A stretch of DNA of 61,529 nucleotides, taken from contig CANRAZ010000007.1 in assembly GCA_947628705.1 (NCBI GenBank), positions 1-61,529 on the forward strand, in the 5' to 3' direction. The notes under the pieces were generated by a model that was not told the DNA's origin, did not search any database, and saw only the letters and a program-made list of their open reading frames with translations. This document shows positions 31,399 through 40,182 of the stretch, one piece after another. A program made the position numbers and the translations under genes. Each line of letters opens with the position of its first letter. The stretch's first letter is position 1. This DNA comes from an uncultured Lachnospiraceae bacterium (lineage in GTDB: Bacteria; Bacillota; Clostridia; Lachnospirales; Lachnospiraceae).

Positions 31399-33069
31399 TC
31401 AGTCACCTACCTTCACAATAAGATCGTCCATTGAACCTCCCGGCGGAACCATCGGAAGGACAAATTCATCCTTGTTTATCATGCACTCGACAACCACCGG
31501 TCCGTCGGACGCGAAAGCAGCGTCAAGCGCCGCCTTAAGCTCTGACTCGTTTTCCGCCCTGTAACCCGATGCGCCAAAGGCTTCTGCGAGCTTAACGAAA
31601 TCCGTCTGCCTGTTGCTGATGTCCGTGTTGGAGTAACGCTTTCCAAAGAAAAGCGTCTGCCACTGACGTACCATTCCGAGAACAGTGTTGTTAAGAATTA
31701 CAACCGTTACGGGAACATTGTAAGTAACAGCCGTTGCGAGCTCTGTAAGGCACATGCCGAAACCGCCGTCGCCCGTTACAAGCACTGAACGCTCTCCCGT
31801 TGCGATTGCCGAACCGATTGCAGCTCCAAGACCGAAGCCCATTGTCCCAAGACCGCCGCTTGAAATGAATTTTCTCGGCTGTTCAAATTCCGCATACTGC
31901 GCTGCCCACATCTGGTTCTGACCTACGTCGGTAACCACAGGCGTAGCCGCATTTTTGTAGGTGTTGAGCAAGCGGATTATGTTCTTTGGAGAGAACCTGT
32001 CATCGACAGGATCGCTTGCAGCCTCTTTCTTTCTCAGCTCTTCAACATGGCTGCGCCAGTCATCGTGCTTTGCCTGCGGAAGAACAGCAAGAAGCTTTTC
32101 AACCACCTCTTTAATGTCGCCCGAAATGCCGACGTCCGTCCTGACATTTTTCTCAAGCTCAGCCGCATCTATATCTATGTGTATAATCTTTGCTTCAGGA
32201 GCAAATTTGCTTGTCTTCCCCGTCGCACGGTCTGAAAATCTCGCGCCGAGGGTGATTAGGCAGTCAGAATGATGCATTGCGATAGACGCCGCATAATGTC
32301 CGTGCATTCCAACCATTCCGAGAAATCTCGGATGCTTTGTCGGAACTGCGGAAAGTCCCATCATGGACGTGCCGATAACCGCATCTATCCTTTCTGCGAG
32401 AGCCTCTATCTCTTTTCCCGCATCGCCTGAGATAGCGCCGCCTCCTATGTAGATGTAAGGCTTCTTAGCGGCCATGATAATTTCAACTGCCTTGGCAATA
32501 GCTGCGCTGGTCACAGGCTTCTTCGGGTACGGCGCAACCACATCGGCAGGCTCATAGTCAAACAAAGCCGTCTGTACATCCTTCGGAATATCGACAAGAA
32601 CCGGTCCCGGCCTGCCCGACTTTGCAAGCTTAAAAGCCTCGCGTATAATTCCTGCAAGCTTGTCTATACTGTTTACAAAGAAGTTGTGTTTCGTTATAGG
32701 CATGGTAACGCCTGTTATATCTACCTCCTGAAAGCTGTCCTTTCCAATCAGCGGGCAGGACACGTTGCCTGTTATTGCAACCATCGGAATCGAATCGAGA
32801 TATGCTGTAGCTATGCCGGTTACAAGATTGGTCGCTCCCGGGCCGGACGTTGCAATAACAACTCCTACCTTTCCGGTCGCTCTTGCATAACCGTCCGCAG
32901 CATGCGCAGCACCCTGCTCATGTGCAGTGAGGACATGCTTGAGTTTATCCTGATGCTTATAAAGTTCATCGTAAATATTAATTACCTGACCGCCCGGATA
33001 ACCGAAAACAACCTCGGTACCCTGTTCAATCAGCGTTTTTACAAGTATTTCTGCACCGCTTATTTTCAT
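31399..33069 (-). CDS. ilvB: acetolactate synthase large subunit
   Basis: A 556-residue TPP enzyme condensing pyruvate to acetolactate or acetohydroxybutyrate. The catalytic glutamate lies in LTAHEQGAAHAADGYARATG. FAD-binding residues follow in the middle domain, and the TPP motif is GDGGFGMCLTELATAVTYN. The start MKISGAEIL has GGAG 4 bp upstream. No T-box or leader peptide is seen in the 140 bp upstream, only a promoter at 33107-33135. Confidence 0.96.
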   Translation of the reverse strand: MKISGAEILVKTLIEQGTEVVFGYPGGQVINIYDELYKHQDKLKHVLTAHEQGAAHAADGYARATGKVGVVIATSGPGATNLVTGIATAYLDSIPMVAITGNVSCPLIGKDSFQEVDITGVTMPITKHNFFVNSIDKLAGIIREAFKLAKSGRPGPVLVDIPKDVQTALFDYEPADVVAPYPKKPVTSAAIAKAVEIIMAAKKPYIYIGGGAISGDAGKEIEALAERIDAVIGTSMMGLSAVPTKHPRFLGMVGMHGHYAASIAMHHSDCLITLGARFSDRATGKTSKFAPEAKIIHIDIDAAELEKNVRTDVGISGDIKEVVEKLLAVLPQAKHDDWRSHVEELRKKEAASDPVDDRFSPKNIIRLLNTYKNAATPVVTDVGQNQMWAAQYAEFEQPRKFISSGGLGTMGFGLGAAIGSAIATGERSVLVTGDGGFGMCLTELATAVTYNVPVTVVILNNTVLGMVRQWQTLFFGKRYSNTDISNRQTDFVKLAEAFGASGYRAENESELKAALDAAFASDGPVVVECMINKDEFVLPMVPPGGSMDDLIVKVGD

Positions 33070-33106
33070 AACGCTCCTCATTTCTGCTTTTTTCCGTAAT
33101 AGAAAT

Positions 33107-33135
33107 ATAATATCATCATTTAATTAAATTTGCAA
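33107..33135 (-). promoter_or_regulatory. probable promoter of ilvB-ilvN-ilvC
   Basis: TTGCAA (33130-33135), 17 bp, TATTAT (33107-33112) on the minus strand, about 40 bp before the ilvB start. A GGCATC/GATGCC hairpin without a T tract (about 33165-33200) separates it from niaR. Confidence 0.55.
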
Positions 33136-33210
33136 CATTGGATTACAGACCTCGGTAAAGCTTATCGGCATCCGTTTTACAAAATATTCGCCGATGCCTG
33201 AAAGAGCCGC

Positions 33211-33747
33211 TTATACCAATGAAGACGGTTCGTAATCCTTAAGCTTTGCCAGCAGTCCCGCCTTCCACAGCCCGTCCATTATCGCATCAAGCGTTTCTTC
33301 GCTTTCAGCCGTAACCGTGTGATAGTGATATCCGCTGGTAGCATTTCCGAGCGGAGCTGATTTTCCGCTTCTTATAAGCTCCATGTATTTTTTGATGTCT
33401 TCTTCTGAAGATATGTCTAAAGAAACCCTCACCTCGCCGTAAACCTTGTGGTAAATGAATTCATCCTTTACGATTCCTCCGAGTCCGACTATCAGTTTCA
33501 GTTCCTCCTCCATGCGTTCATCGTCATGGATTACCTTGTATACTCTTTCGGGAGCGGACTTACCGTGAACGACATAGCCCTTCGCCGTGGAAATTATTTC
33601 GGTTCCGTCTGCTCTTAGCAGCGCTATGTCATGCACTATTACCTGTCTGCTGACCTTAAGACTTTCAGAAAGCTTCGTGCCGGAGACCGGCACTCGTGAA
33701 GCCTTTAAAATTGTCAGAAGCCTGCTTCTCCTTTCCTCACCCTTCAT
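33211..33747 (-). CDS. niaR: niacin-responsive repressor NiaR (HTH_11 + 3H domain)
   Basis: A 178-residue transcriptional repressor. The N-terminal HTH_11 winged helix covers about 5-60 (SRLLTILKASRVPVSGTKLS, SRQVIVHDIALLR). The C-terminal 3H domain holds the family histidines in DEFIYHKVYGEV and SGYHYHTVTAES. In Bacillota this protein represses NAD synthesis and niacin transport genes when niacin is abundant. GGAGGGG lies 3-7 bp before the ATG. It is the last gene of nadB-nadC-niaR, so it likely represses its own operon through the site at 36111-36140. Confidence 0.9.
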   Translation of the reverse strand: MKGEERRSRLLTILKASRVPVSGTKLSESLKVSRQVIVHDIALLRADGTEIISTAKGYVVHGKSAPERVYKVIHDDERMEEELKLIVGLGGIVKDEFIYHKVYGEVRVSLDISSEEDIKKYMELIRSGKSAPLGNATSGYHYHTVTAESEETLDAIMDGLWKAGLLAKLKDYEPSSLV

Positions 33748-33781
33748 AAACCCCTCCATTTTGAAAACATACGCTCTTTAC

Positions 33782-34639
33782 TCAATCCGCCGGACGGAGA
33801 TTTTTAAGAGAAATATCAAGTATCGGCGCGGAATGCGTAAGCGCGCCGCTTGAAACATAATCTATTCCCAAATCCACAAGCCTTGAAATATTTTCCTTTG
33901 TAACGTTGCCGGAGCATTCCGTCTCGGCGCGTCCGCCTATTATCTCAATTGCCTTTGCCATTTCCTCATGGGTCATATTGTCAAGCATGATGATGTCGGC
34001 TCCTGCCTCAACAGCCTCCTTCACCATATCAAGATTTTCGACCTCAACCTCAATCTTTCTTACAAAAGGCGCATATGCCTTTGCCGCCTTTACGGCCTGA
34101 CTGACTCCTCCTGCCGCTCCGATATGATTGTCCTTTAGCAGCACTCCGTCTGAAAGGTTGTAGCGGTGGTTGTTTCCTCCCCCGACCCTGACTGCATATT
34201 TTTCGAAAATCCTGTTGTTAGGCGTTGTTTTTCTTGTATCGAGAAGCTTAAGCGAGGTCCCTTTGATAAGCTCCGCAACAGAATGAGTATACGTAGCAAT
34301 TCCGCTCATTCTCTGGAGATAGTTAAGAGCCGTCCTTTCTCCGCACAGCAAAACCCTTATGTCGCCCTTTACAACCGCAAGCTTCTGACCCTTTTTAACC
34401 TCCTGACCGTCCTCCGCAAAAAACTCAATTTCAGTCTCGGCGTCCAGAAGCTCAAATACTCTTGCAAACACCTGAAGACCGCATATTATGCCGTCCTCTT
34501 TGCATATAAGCTCCACCAGTCCGACCTGCGCTTTCGGCATAACCGAGTTAGTTGAGACATCCTCGCTGCTTATGTCCTCACGAAGCGCTGACATTATCAG
34601 CGGGTCAACATTTAATTTTAAAGTTACAGTATCAAACAT
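33782..34639 (-). CDS. nadC: nicotinate-nucleotide pyrophosphorylase (quinolinate PRTase)
   Basis: A 285-residue quinolinate phosphoribosyltransferase, forming nicotinate mononucleotide from quinolinate and PRPP. Active-site motifs: CGERTALNYLQRMSGIAT, LLDTRKTTPNNR, and VGGGNNHRYNLSDGVLLKDN. The catalytic Lys/Glu/Asp residues of the second half (EVEVENLD, IIMLDNM) are intact. GGAGG precedes the ATG. It is downstream of nadB by 121 bp and 34 bp before niaR. Confidence 0.96.
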   Translation of the reverse strand: MFDTVTLKLNVDPLIMSALREDISSEDVSTNSVMPKAQVGLVELICKEDGIICGLQVFARVFELLDAETEIEFFAEDGQEVKKGQKLAVVKGDIRVLLCGERTALNYLQRMSGIATYTHSVAELIKGTSLKLLDTRKTTPNNRIFEKYAVRVGGGNNHRYNLSDGVLLKDNHIGAAGGVSQAVKAAKAYAPFVRKIEVEVENLDMVKEAVEAGADIIMLDNMTHEEMAKAIEIIGGRAETECSGNVTKENISRLVDLGIDYVSSGALTHSAPILDISLKNLRPAD

Positions 34640-34760
34640 AAATTCCCTCCTGCCATTACCTGCCCTTTATCCTGAGCGTATATCAACCGTCCGAGCCGCT
34701 TAACAAGCTCCGGTTTTTATTCGTCTTTTCTGACCGTTTTCTGCACACAGCCGTTTGGAG

Positions 34761-36062
34761 CTATTTCAGCTTTTCCTCCGCATTAAGCCTGTCAATCTCA
34801 TCAAGTATCTTTTTCTTGTAGTACCTTGCAAGCTCCTCAGGGCTCATCGTCCTTGCCTTTGATGCGGCTGACGAAACCTTCTTGATTTCTGAGTTCTCAT
34901 ACTCTTTTATTATATCATCTGCCGCTCTTTTTGCAAACACTATTGCTTCCAGCAATGAATTGCTTGCAAGCCTGTTCCTTCCGTGCACGTTGTTGCAGGC
35001 CGCCTCTCCGACAGAATAAAGCCTGTTCATAGAGGTTCTTCCCTCATAGTCAATCTTTACTCCGCCCATAAAGTAATGCTGCGCCGGAACAACGGGTATG
35101 CACTGCTGCAAAACATCATAGCCGGACTCCCTGCACTTTTCTACTATGTTCGGGAAGTGGCTCAAAAGCTCGTCCTTGTCTACCGTCCTCAAATCCTCCC
35201 AAACATGCTTCGAGCCTTCCGCTTTCATCTGCTTTCTGATTTCCTCAGTCAGCAAATCCCTTGGAAGCAGCTCTTCGACAAACCTCTCCATTTTCGCATT
35301 ATAAAGCTTTGCGCCTTCTCCCCTGACGGATTCGGAAATAAGAAAGCTCCTGTCCTTTTCATTTTCAGAATAGAGAGTCGTAGGGTGGATTTGTATATAA
35401 TTTATATGCTCCAGTTCAATGCCGTGCTCCATAGAAATTGCAATAGCATCTCCTGTAAGGTGCCTGAAATTTGTGGAATGTCTGAAAAGGCCGCCTATGC
35501 CGCCGCAGGCCCAGACAACAAATCTTGCATAGTACTCCTCAAGATTTCCGTCAGAGTTTCTTGCAAGCACGCCGTAGCAGGTGTTGTTTTCTTCAATGAT
35601 GTCGACCATGCTGCAATATTCTACAATCGTTATGTTGTCCTTTTCACGTGCGGCTTTAAGCAGATTTTCAGTAATCTCCTTACCTGTAACATCTTCATGG
35701 AAAAGAATCCTCTTGCAAGAATGGGCCCCCTCTCTGGTGTAGAGAAGATTTCCGTCCTCGTCTCTCTCAAATTCCACTCCGTACCTTATAAGATCCTTAA
35801 TCGTCTCAGCCGATGACTTAATCATTATCTCAACGGATTTGGGATCATTTTCGTAATGCCCCGCCTTCATAGTGTCTTCAAAATAGCTGTCATAATCCGA
35901 CATATCCTTAAGCACGCATATGCCGCCCTGTGCAAGGAAGGAATCGCTGCTCTTTGCATCGGACTTCGTAATGACAGTAATCCTCACATCGTCCGGAAGC
36001 TTAAGCGCGCAATACAGTCCCGACGCTCCGCAGCCAACAATAAGCACATCACTTTTTTTCAT
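34761..36062 (-). CDS. nadB: L-aspartate oxidase
   Basis: A 433-residue FAD enzyme oxidising aspartate to iminoaspartate, first step of de novo NAD synthesis. The dinucleotide motif is VLIVGCGASGLYCALKL. Active-site segments are HPTTLYSENEKDRSFLISES, RGEGAKLYN and HGRNRLASNSLLEA. It is shorter than the 540-residue E. coli enzyme because the C-terminal helical domain is reduced. The start MKKSDVLIVG has GAGG 5 bp upstream and lies 35 bp after the -10 box; an upstream in-frame ATG falls in the promoter. No nadA is present next to it. Confidence 0.95.
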   Translation of the reverse strand: MKKSDVLIVGCGASGLYCALKLPDDVRITVITKSDAKSSDSFLAQGGICVLKDMSDYDSYFEDTMKAGHYENDPKSVEIMIKSSAETIKDLIRYGVEFERDEDGNLLYTREGAHSCKRILFHEDVTGKEITENLLKAAREKDNITIVEYCSMVDIIEENNTCYGVLARNSDGNLEEYYARFVVWACGGIGGLFRHSTNFRHLTGDAIAISMEHGIELEHINYIQIHPTTLYSENEKDRSFLISESVRGEGAKLYNAKMERFVEELLPRDLLTEEIRKQMKAEGSKHVWEDLRTVDKDELLSHFPNIVEKCRESGYDVLQQCIPVVPAQHYFMGGVKIDYEGRTSMNRLYSVGEAACNNVHGRNRLASNSLLEAIVFAKRAADDIIKEYENSEIKKVSSAASKARTMSPEELARYYKKKILDEIDRLNAEEKLK

Positions 36063-36097
36063 AGTTACCTCTTTGTCTGACGTTTTATATAACGCAT

Positions 36098-36126
36098 ATA
36101 TTAACACCTGACTTTACAGCTGTCAA
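36098..36126 (-). promoter_or_regulatory. strong promoter of nadB-nadC-niaR
   Basis: Consensus TTGACA (36121-36126), exactly 17 bp, TAATAT (36098-36103) on the minus strand. The predicted 5' UTR is about 30 nt. Confidence 0.8.
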
Positions 36127-36140
36127 GTCAACTGTAAAGT
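36111..36140. promoter_or_regulatory. candidate NiaR operator overlapping the nadB -35 box
   Basis: A perfect 9-bp inverted repeat, ACTTTACAG (36111-36119) and CTGTAAAGT (36132-36140), with a 12-bp centre that contains the -35 hexamer. A dimeric repressor bound here would block polymerase. niaR is encoded at the end of the same operon. Assignment to NiaR is inference from position. Confidence 0.6.
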
Positions 36141-36194
36141 TTTACGAAATTTTTTCAAATAAGCCTCCAATTTCAGATAAGCCATCAAAATAAC

Positions 36195-36232
36195 AAAAAA
36201 CCCTGCCTTTGCCTGTAATGACAAAAGCAGGG
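36195..36232 (-). terminator. intrinsic terminator after the cytidylate-kinase-like gene
   Basis: CCCTGC (36201-36206) / GCAGGG (36227-36232) with a 20-nt loop, then six T on the minus strand. Confidence 0.8.
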
Positions 36233-36288
36233 GAAACAATACAAAATCAACCCTTATATTCCGTGAATTTTTTATAAAGCCAACGCTT

Positions 36289-36918
36289 TTATTCTGTGAA
36301 GCCCTTTGCTCTAAGCCCCTGTACGATTAAATCCACACAGGCGTTAACTCCAAAAACAGAGCTGTTAAGGCATATGTCATAATTAGACGCCTCGCCCCAC
36401 TGGCTGTCTCCGTAGTAGTTGTAGTAGGAGCGTCTCGATCTGTCCATTCTTTTTATCTTGTTCTCTGCGTCCTTGTAGCTGAGGCTGTCTCTTTCCATAA
36501 CATGGTTTATCCTGTCCTCATCGGCAGCAGTGATAAATACGCTCACTACATTATGATTGCTCTTTAAAATCTGGTCGGCTCTTCTTCCGACTATTACGCA
36601 GGAGCCCTTTGCCGCAATATCATGTATGGTCTGAAACTGAACCTTCTGAATAGCAAGATCCATCGGCTGAGCGCTGCCATATCCCGATTGCAGCATTATT
36701 GACTCAGGATTCATAAAAATCGAATAGAGAAGCGAGCTTGTTCTTTTTTCGTCAAACGACGAAAGATACTCGCTCGTAAAGCCGCTCTTTTTCACCTGCT
36801 CTTCAAGGATTTCTTTATCGTAGAAAGGGATGTTCAGCTTTTCAGCCACTTTCCGTCCTATTTCCGCACCCCTGCTTCCGAAGCTTCTGCCTATTGTAAC
36901 TATAAATTCTTTTTTCAT
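36289..36918 (-). CDS. cytidylate kinase-like family protein
   Basis: A 209-residue P-loop protein of the cytidylate_kin2 family. It begins KKEFIVTIGRSFGSRGAEIG, with the glycine-rich loop modified to GRSFGSRGAEIG rather than a standard GxxxxGK[ST]. FYDKEIL follows, then the nucleotide-binding VIVGRRADQIL segment. True CMP kinases are separate; members of this family are frequent in gut Clostridia and their substrate is unknown. The start MKKEFIVT has GGAGG upstream. Confidence 0.85.
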   Translation of the reverse strand: MKKEFIVTIGRSFGSRGAEIGRKVAEKLNIPFYDKEILEEQVKKSGFTSEYLSSFDEKRTSSLLYSIFMNPESIMLQSGYGSAQPMDLAIQKVQFQTIHDIAAKGSCVIVGRRADQILKSNHNVVSVFITAADEDRINHVMERDSLSYKDAENKIKRMDRSRRSYYNYYGDSQWGEASNYDICLNSSVFGVNACVDLIVQGLRAKGFTE

Positions 36919-37033
36919 ACCTTTCCCCTCCGCTTGCACAGATTTATGTATAAAAATATTTTACTCCATAACCCATGATTTGTCTAGAAACAATTGGTAA
37001 AAGGAGGCAAAAGTTTTACAGCTTCTGCAGCGG

Positions 37034-38383
37034 CTAAAGTTTTTTCACAAACCGATATATAAACGGAAGCACCGTGCAAAACGCAAGCACGTCTGCTGCA
37101 GGCTGCGCGACCTGAATTCCGGTTATTCCAAAAAAGTGTTCCAAAACCACAAGAGTCGGTATAAAGTACAGACCGCTTCTCAGCATTGCCGTAAACACCG
37201 CCAGAAGCCTGTTTCCCGTGCTTTGGAAGGTCATGTTCGCCATTACGCAAAGCGGCTGAAAAAACAGCGCAATGCAGGACACTCTTAGGGCAAACGTCCC
37301 CACTTCAATTACGTCAGGATCATCTCTGAATATTCCGATAAGGTGCGGAGAAAGCGAAAGTCCTATTACAGCCATCAATCCAAGCATAATTTCCGAAATA
37401 AACAGCGTGAATTTAAAAGCCTCCTTGACCCTCTTATATTCCTTCGCCCCATAATTGAATCCGCACACGGGCTGGAAGCCCTGACCGATTCCGAGTCCGA
37501 CCGCAAACATGAAGAAGTTAAGCCTGTTTACAATGCTCATCGCCGCTATTGCGGCGTCGGCATAATTGCCGGACAGATTGTTAAGTATCATTGTGGATAT
37601 GCTGGCAAGTCCCTGTCTTACAAAGCTTGGGAAGCCTGTTGTCACAACATTCCATATTACCAGAGGCTTCACCTTAATGAAGCGAGGCGAAATCCTGACC
37701 TGCGAACGGCTTGTAAAAAACATGCCGAGCAATATGCAAAAGCTGATTATCTGCGACAGCGCAGTTGAAACACCGGCTCCCGTAATACCCATTTTAAATA
37801 CAAAGATGAAAATCGGGTCGCCTATCATGTTAAGCACTCCGCCGGAGACAAGACCTATCATCGCAAGAGACGCCTTGCCTTCAAAACGCAAAATGTTATT
37901 TAAAACAAAACTGCTCATTATAAAAGGACAGGCAATTATTATCATGCCTATGTAGTCCTTTGCGTAAGGAAGAATGGTATCGGTGCTTCCAAGCAGCTTA
38001 AGAATCGGCTCCAAAAACAAAGCGCTTATTATTGCAAGCGCAAGCCCAGAAACAAGCGCATAAAAAAATGCCGAGGACGCATAAACATTTGCCTTATTTT
38101 CATCCTTGGCTCCAAGCGCCCTTGAGATAATGCTTCCTGCGCCCTGTCCGAACATAAAGCCAAGAGCTTGGATAAGAGCCATGTAGCCGAAAACAATTCC
38201 AACCGCTCCGCTTGCGCTCGTTCCAAGTTCTCCGACAAAGTATGTGTCAGCCATGTTGTAAATGTTTGTTACAAGCATGCTGACAGTAGTAGGAAGCCCC
38301 AGTCCCAAAACAAGCCTTGGGATCGGGGTCTCCGTCATTTTTTTATATTGTAGTTCACTCTGTAATTCGCTGTTATTCTGCAT
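37034..38383 (-). CDS. MATE family efflux transporter
   Basis: A 449-residue integral membrane protein with about 12 hydrophobic helices in two halves, of the MATE family. These export cationic drugs or metabolites using Na+ or H+. Recognisable parts are GLPTTVSMLVTNIYNMADTY, the GQGAGSIISRALGAKDENKA loop, and VCGFNYGAKEYKRV in the second half. The ATG lies 11 bp inside the end of the iscU gene with only a weak ribosome binding site, so translation is probably coupled to iscU. The substrate is unknown. Confidence 0.9.
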   Translation of the reverse strand: MQNNSELQSELQYKKMTETPIPRLVLGLGLPTTVSMLVTNIYNMADTYFVGELGTSASGAVGIVFGYMALIQALGFMFGQGAGSIISRALGAKDENKANVYASSAFFYALVSGLALAIISALFLEPILKLLGSTDTILPYAKDYIGMIIIACPFIMSSFVLNNILRFEGKASLAMIGLVSGGVLNMIGDPIFIFVFKMGITGAGVSTALSQIISFCILLGMFFTSRSQVRISPRFIKVKPLVIWNVVTTGFPSFVRQGLASISTMILNNLSGNYADAAIAAMSIVNRLNFFMFAVGLGIGQGFQPVCGFNYGAKEYKRVKEAFKFTLFISEIMLGLMAVIGLSLSPHLIGIFRDDPDVIEVGTFALRVSCIALFFQPLCVMANMTFQSTGNRLLAVFTAMLRSGLYFIPTLVVLEHFFGITGIQVAQPAADVLAFCTVLPFIYRFVKKL

Positions 38384-38810
38384 CTAATTCTACTTTCTGT
38401 TCCTCTGCCTCCTCAGGTTTCTCAAGTCCTTCGATCACAATACCCTTTTTCTGGGAATAGTCCCACAGAGCTGCGTGAACCGCTTCCTCGGCCAGTACCG
38501 AGCAGTGGACCTTGACAGGCGGCAATCCGTCGAGAGCCTCCATCACCGCTTTGTTTGTGAGCTTCATTGCTTCCTGAACGGTCTTGCCCTTTATCATTTC
38601 TGTCGCCATGCTGCTTGTTGCAACCGCTGCGCCGCAGCCAAAGGTCTTGAACTTGCAGTCCCTGATTACGCCGTCATCATCAATGTCAAGGTAAACACGC
38701 ATTATATCGCCGCACTTTGCATTGCCGACGGTTCCTACTCCGCTTGCGTTTTCAATTTCTCCCACATTCCGGGGATTGGTAAAATGATCTATTACCTTTT
38801 CGCTGTACAT
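38373..38810 (-). CDS. iscU: iron-sulfur cluster scaffold IscU/NifU-like
   Basis: A 145-residue scaffold protein on which Fe-S clusters are built with sulfur from the cysteine desulfurase. The three ligand cysteines are in GNAKCGDIM, FGCGAAVAT and VHCSVLAEEAVHAA. The last 15 residues form an acidic tail not usual for IscU. GGAGG precedes the ATG, 17 bp after nifS, so the two form the minimal NifS-NifU type assembly pair. Its end overlaps the MATE gene. Confidence 0.94.
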   Translation of the reverse strand: MYSEKVIDHFTNPRNVGEIENASGVGTVGNAKCGDIMRVYLDIDDDGVIRDCKFKTFGCGAAVATSSMATEMIKGKTVQEAMKLTNKAVMEALDGLPPVKVHCSVLAEEAVHAALWDYSQKKGIVIEGLEKPEEAEEQKVELDAE

Positions 38811-38826
38811 TTTTCAGCACCTCCGC

Positions 38827-40008
38827 TTATTTCTCGTTTTTGATAAAATCGTCATATAACGGCGACATGCTTCTTAGTCTCGCAACGATTTCCTTAAGGC
38901 AGTCAACCGTATAATCAATATCTTCCTTCGTAATCTCAGACGACAGGGTTAATCTTAATGAGCCGTGCGCTATTTCGTGAGGAAGCCCTATCGCCAGAAG
39001 GACATGCGACGGGTCAAGAGAAGCCGACGTACAAGCCGAACCGCTTGAGCCGCATATTCCCTTGTTATCAAGTAAAAGGAGAAGCGATTCGCCTTCAATA
39101 AATCTGAAACAGAAATTTGCATTGTTCGGGAGCCTCTTTACCCTGTCGCCGTTGCAGATTGAATAAGGAATTTCCTCCGTAACCCTCTTGATAAGGTAAT
39201 CTCTGAGCGAAGCCATGTCAGCCGCATGCTCTTTCATGTAGTCAGAGGTTATCCGGCTTGCCATTGCAAGTCCCACAATGCCGGGAACGTTCGTTGTTCC
39301 CGCTCTCTTGCCCCTCTCCTGCGCGCCGCCGTGAAGGAACGACTTGTTCCTGATTCCTCTTTTCATGTAGAGGAAGCCGACTCCTTTAGGAGCGCCGACC
39401 TTGTGGCCGCTCGCGCTAAGCATGTCGATGTTCATTTTATTAACGTCAATCGGGACGTGGCAGTAGGCCTGAACCGCATCAGTGTGGAAAAGCACTCCGT
39501 GCCTGCGGGCAATCTCTCCGATTTCAGCAATAGGCTCTATTGTTCCAATCTCATTGTTTGCCATCATCACGGAAATCAGAACCGTGTTGTCTTTAATGGC
39601 AGCCTCAACATCGGCAGGGTTTACAAGCCCGTTTTCATCAACATCAAGGTACGTAACCTCACAGCCGTTATTTTCAAGCCACTCGCAAGTGTGAAGCACT
39701 GCATGATGCTCAATCTTTGTCGTAATAACGTGCGCTCCCTTTGAGCCATACGCCTCGACTGTGGACTTTATCGCCCAGTTATCGGATTCGCTTCCCCCTC
39801 CGGTAAAATATATTTCATTTGGCTTTGCGCCGATTATGCCGGCAATTGCTTCCCTTGCCTCTTCCACCGCATCCTTTGCCTTGCCTGCAAAGGAATAAAT
39901 ACTGGACGGATTACCGTAAAGCTCAGTAAAGTACGGCAAAACCGCCTTCGCAACCTCAGGATAAACCTTTGTCGTCGCAGCATTGTCAAGATAAATAAAA
40001 CGTCCCAT
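38827..40008 (-). CDS. nifS: cysteine desulfurase (NifS/IscS family)
   Basis: A 393-residue PLP enzyme that takes sulfur from cysteine for Fe-S assembly. It opens with IYLDNAATTKVYPEV. The PLP lysine is in SASGHKVGAPKG, and the catalytic cysteine loop is CGSSGSACTSASLDPSHVL. The start MGRFIYLDN has GGAGG 5 bp upstream. A 25-residue in-frame extension from an ATG at 40083 is possible but its ribosome binding site is weak and it would cover a leader hairpin. Operon: nifS-iscU-MATE. The promoter is at 40123-40150. Confidence 0.94.
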   Translation of the reverse strand: MGRFIYLDNAATTKVYPEVAKAVLPYFTELYGNPSSIYSFAGKAKDAVEEAREAIAGIIGAKPNEIYFTGGGSESDNWAIKSTVEAYGSKGAHVITTKIEHHAVLHTCEWLENNGCEVTYLDVDENGLVNPADVEAAIKDNTVLISVMMANNEIGTIEPIAEIGEIARRHGVLFHTDAVQAYCHVPIDVNKMNIDMLSASGHKVGAPKGVGFLYMKRGIRNKSFLHGGAQERGKRAGTTNVPGIVGLAMASRITSDYMKEHAADMASLRDYLIKRVTEEIPYSICNGDRVKRLPNNANFCFRFIEGESLLLLLDNKGICGSSGSACTSASLDPSHVLLAIGLPHEIAHGSLRLTLSSEITKEDIDYTVDCLKEIVARLRSMSPLYDDFIKNEK

Positions 40009-40033
40009 GATAACCTCCGTAACGCGTGTAAAC

Positions 40034-40065
40034 AAAACAGGAGTCCGCCGTGCATTTCCTGTTTT
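40034..40065 (-). other. leader hairpin upstream of nifS
   Basis: AAAACAGGA and TCCTGTTTT (40034-40042, 40057-40065) form a 9-bp stem with a 14-nt loop in the about 108-nt nifS leader. The minus strand continues GTTTAC, a partial T tract, so it could act as a weak attenuator. Confidence 0.45.
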
Positions 40066-40095
40066 AACGTCGAAAGAACTCATGTTTTTATTTCC

Positions 40096-40119
40096 TAGTA
40101 AATTACTATGAGTTCAGTA
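40096..40119. promoter_or_regulatory. overlapping palindromes at the nifS transcription start
   Basis: TAGTA-AAT-TACTA (40096-40108) is a perfect palindrome, overlapping TACT...AGTA (40104-40119). They sit just downstream of the -10 box, where an Rrf2/IscR-type repressor site would be expected. No regulator gene is adjacent. Confidence 0.4.
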
Positions 40120-40122
40120 GAT

Positions 40123-40150
40123 ATTATAGCACAGTATATAACGTTGTCAA
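40123..40150 (-). promoter_or_regulatory. strong promoter of nifS-iscU-MATE
   Basis: TTGACA (40145-40150), 16 bp, TATAAT (40123-40128) on the minus strand; both hexamers are consensus. Confidence 0.8.
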
Positions 40151-40182
40151 TAATTAAAATAACGGAATCTTTATTCTTATTT

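Noticed and set aside
33070-33210. Possible T-box or leader-peptide attenuator before ilvB
   Set aside because: Too short, no T-box sequence, no run of branched-chain codons; only a plain promoter and a hairpin without T tract are seen.
36984-37250. Minus-strand frame of 88 codons inside the MATE gene
   Set aside because: Out-of-frame shadow of the transporter's 3' end.
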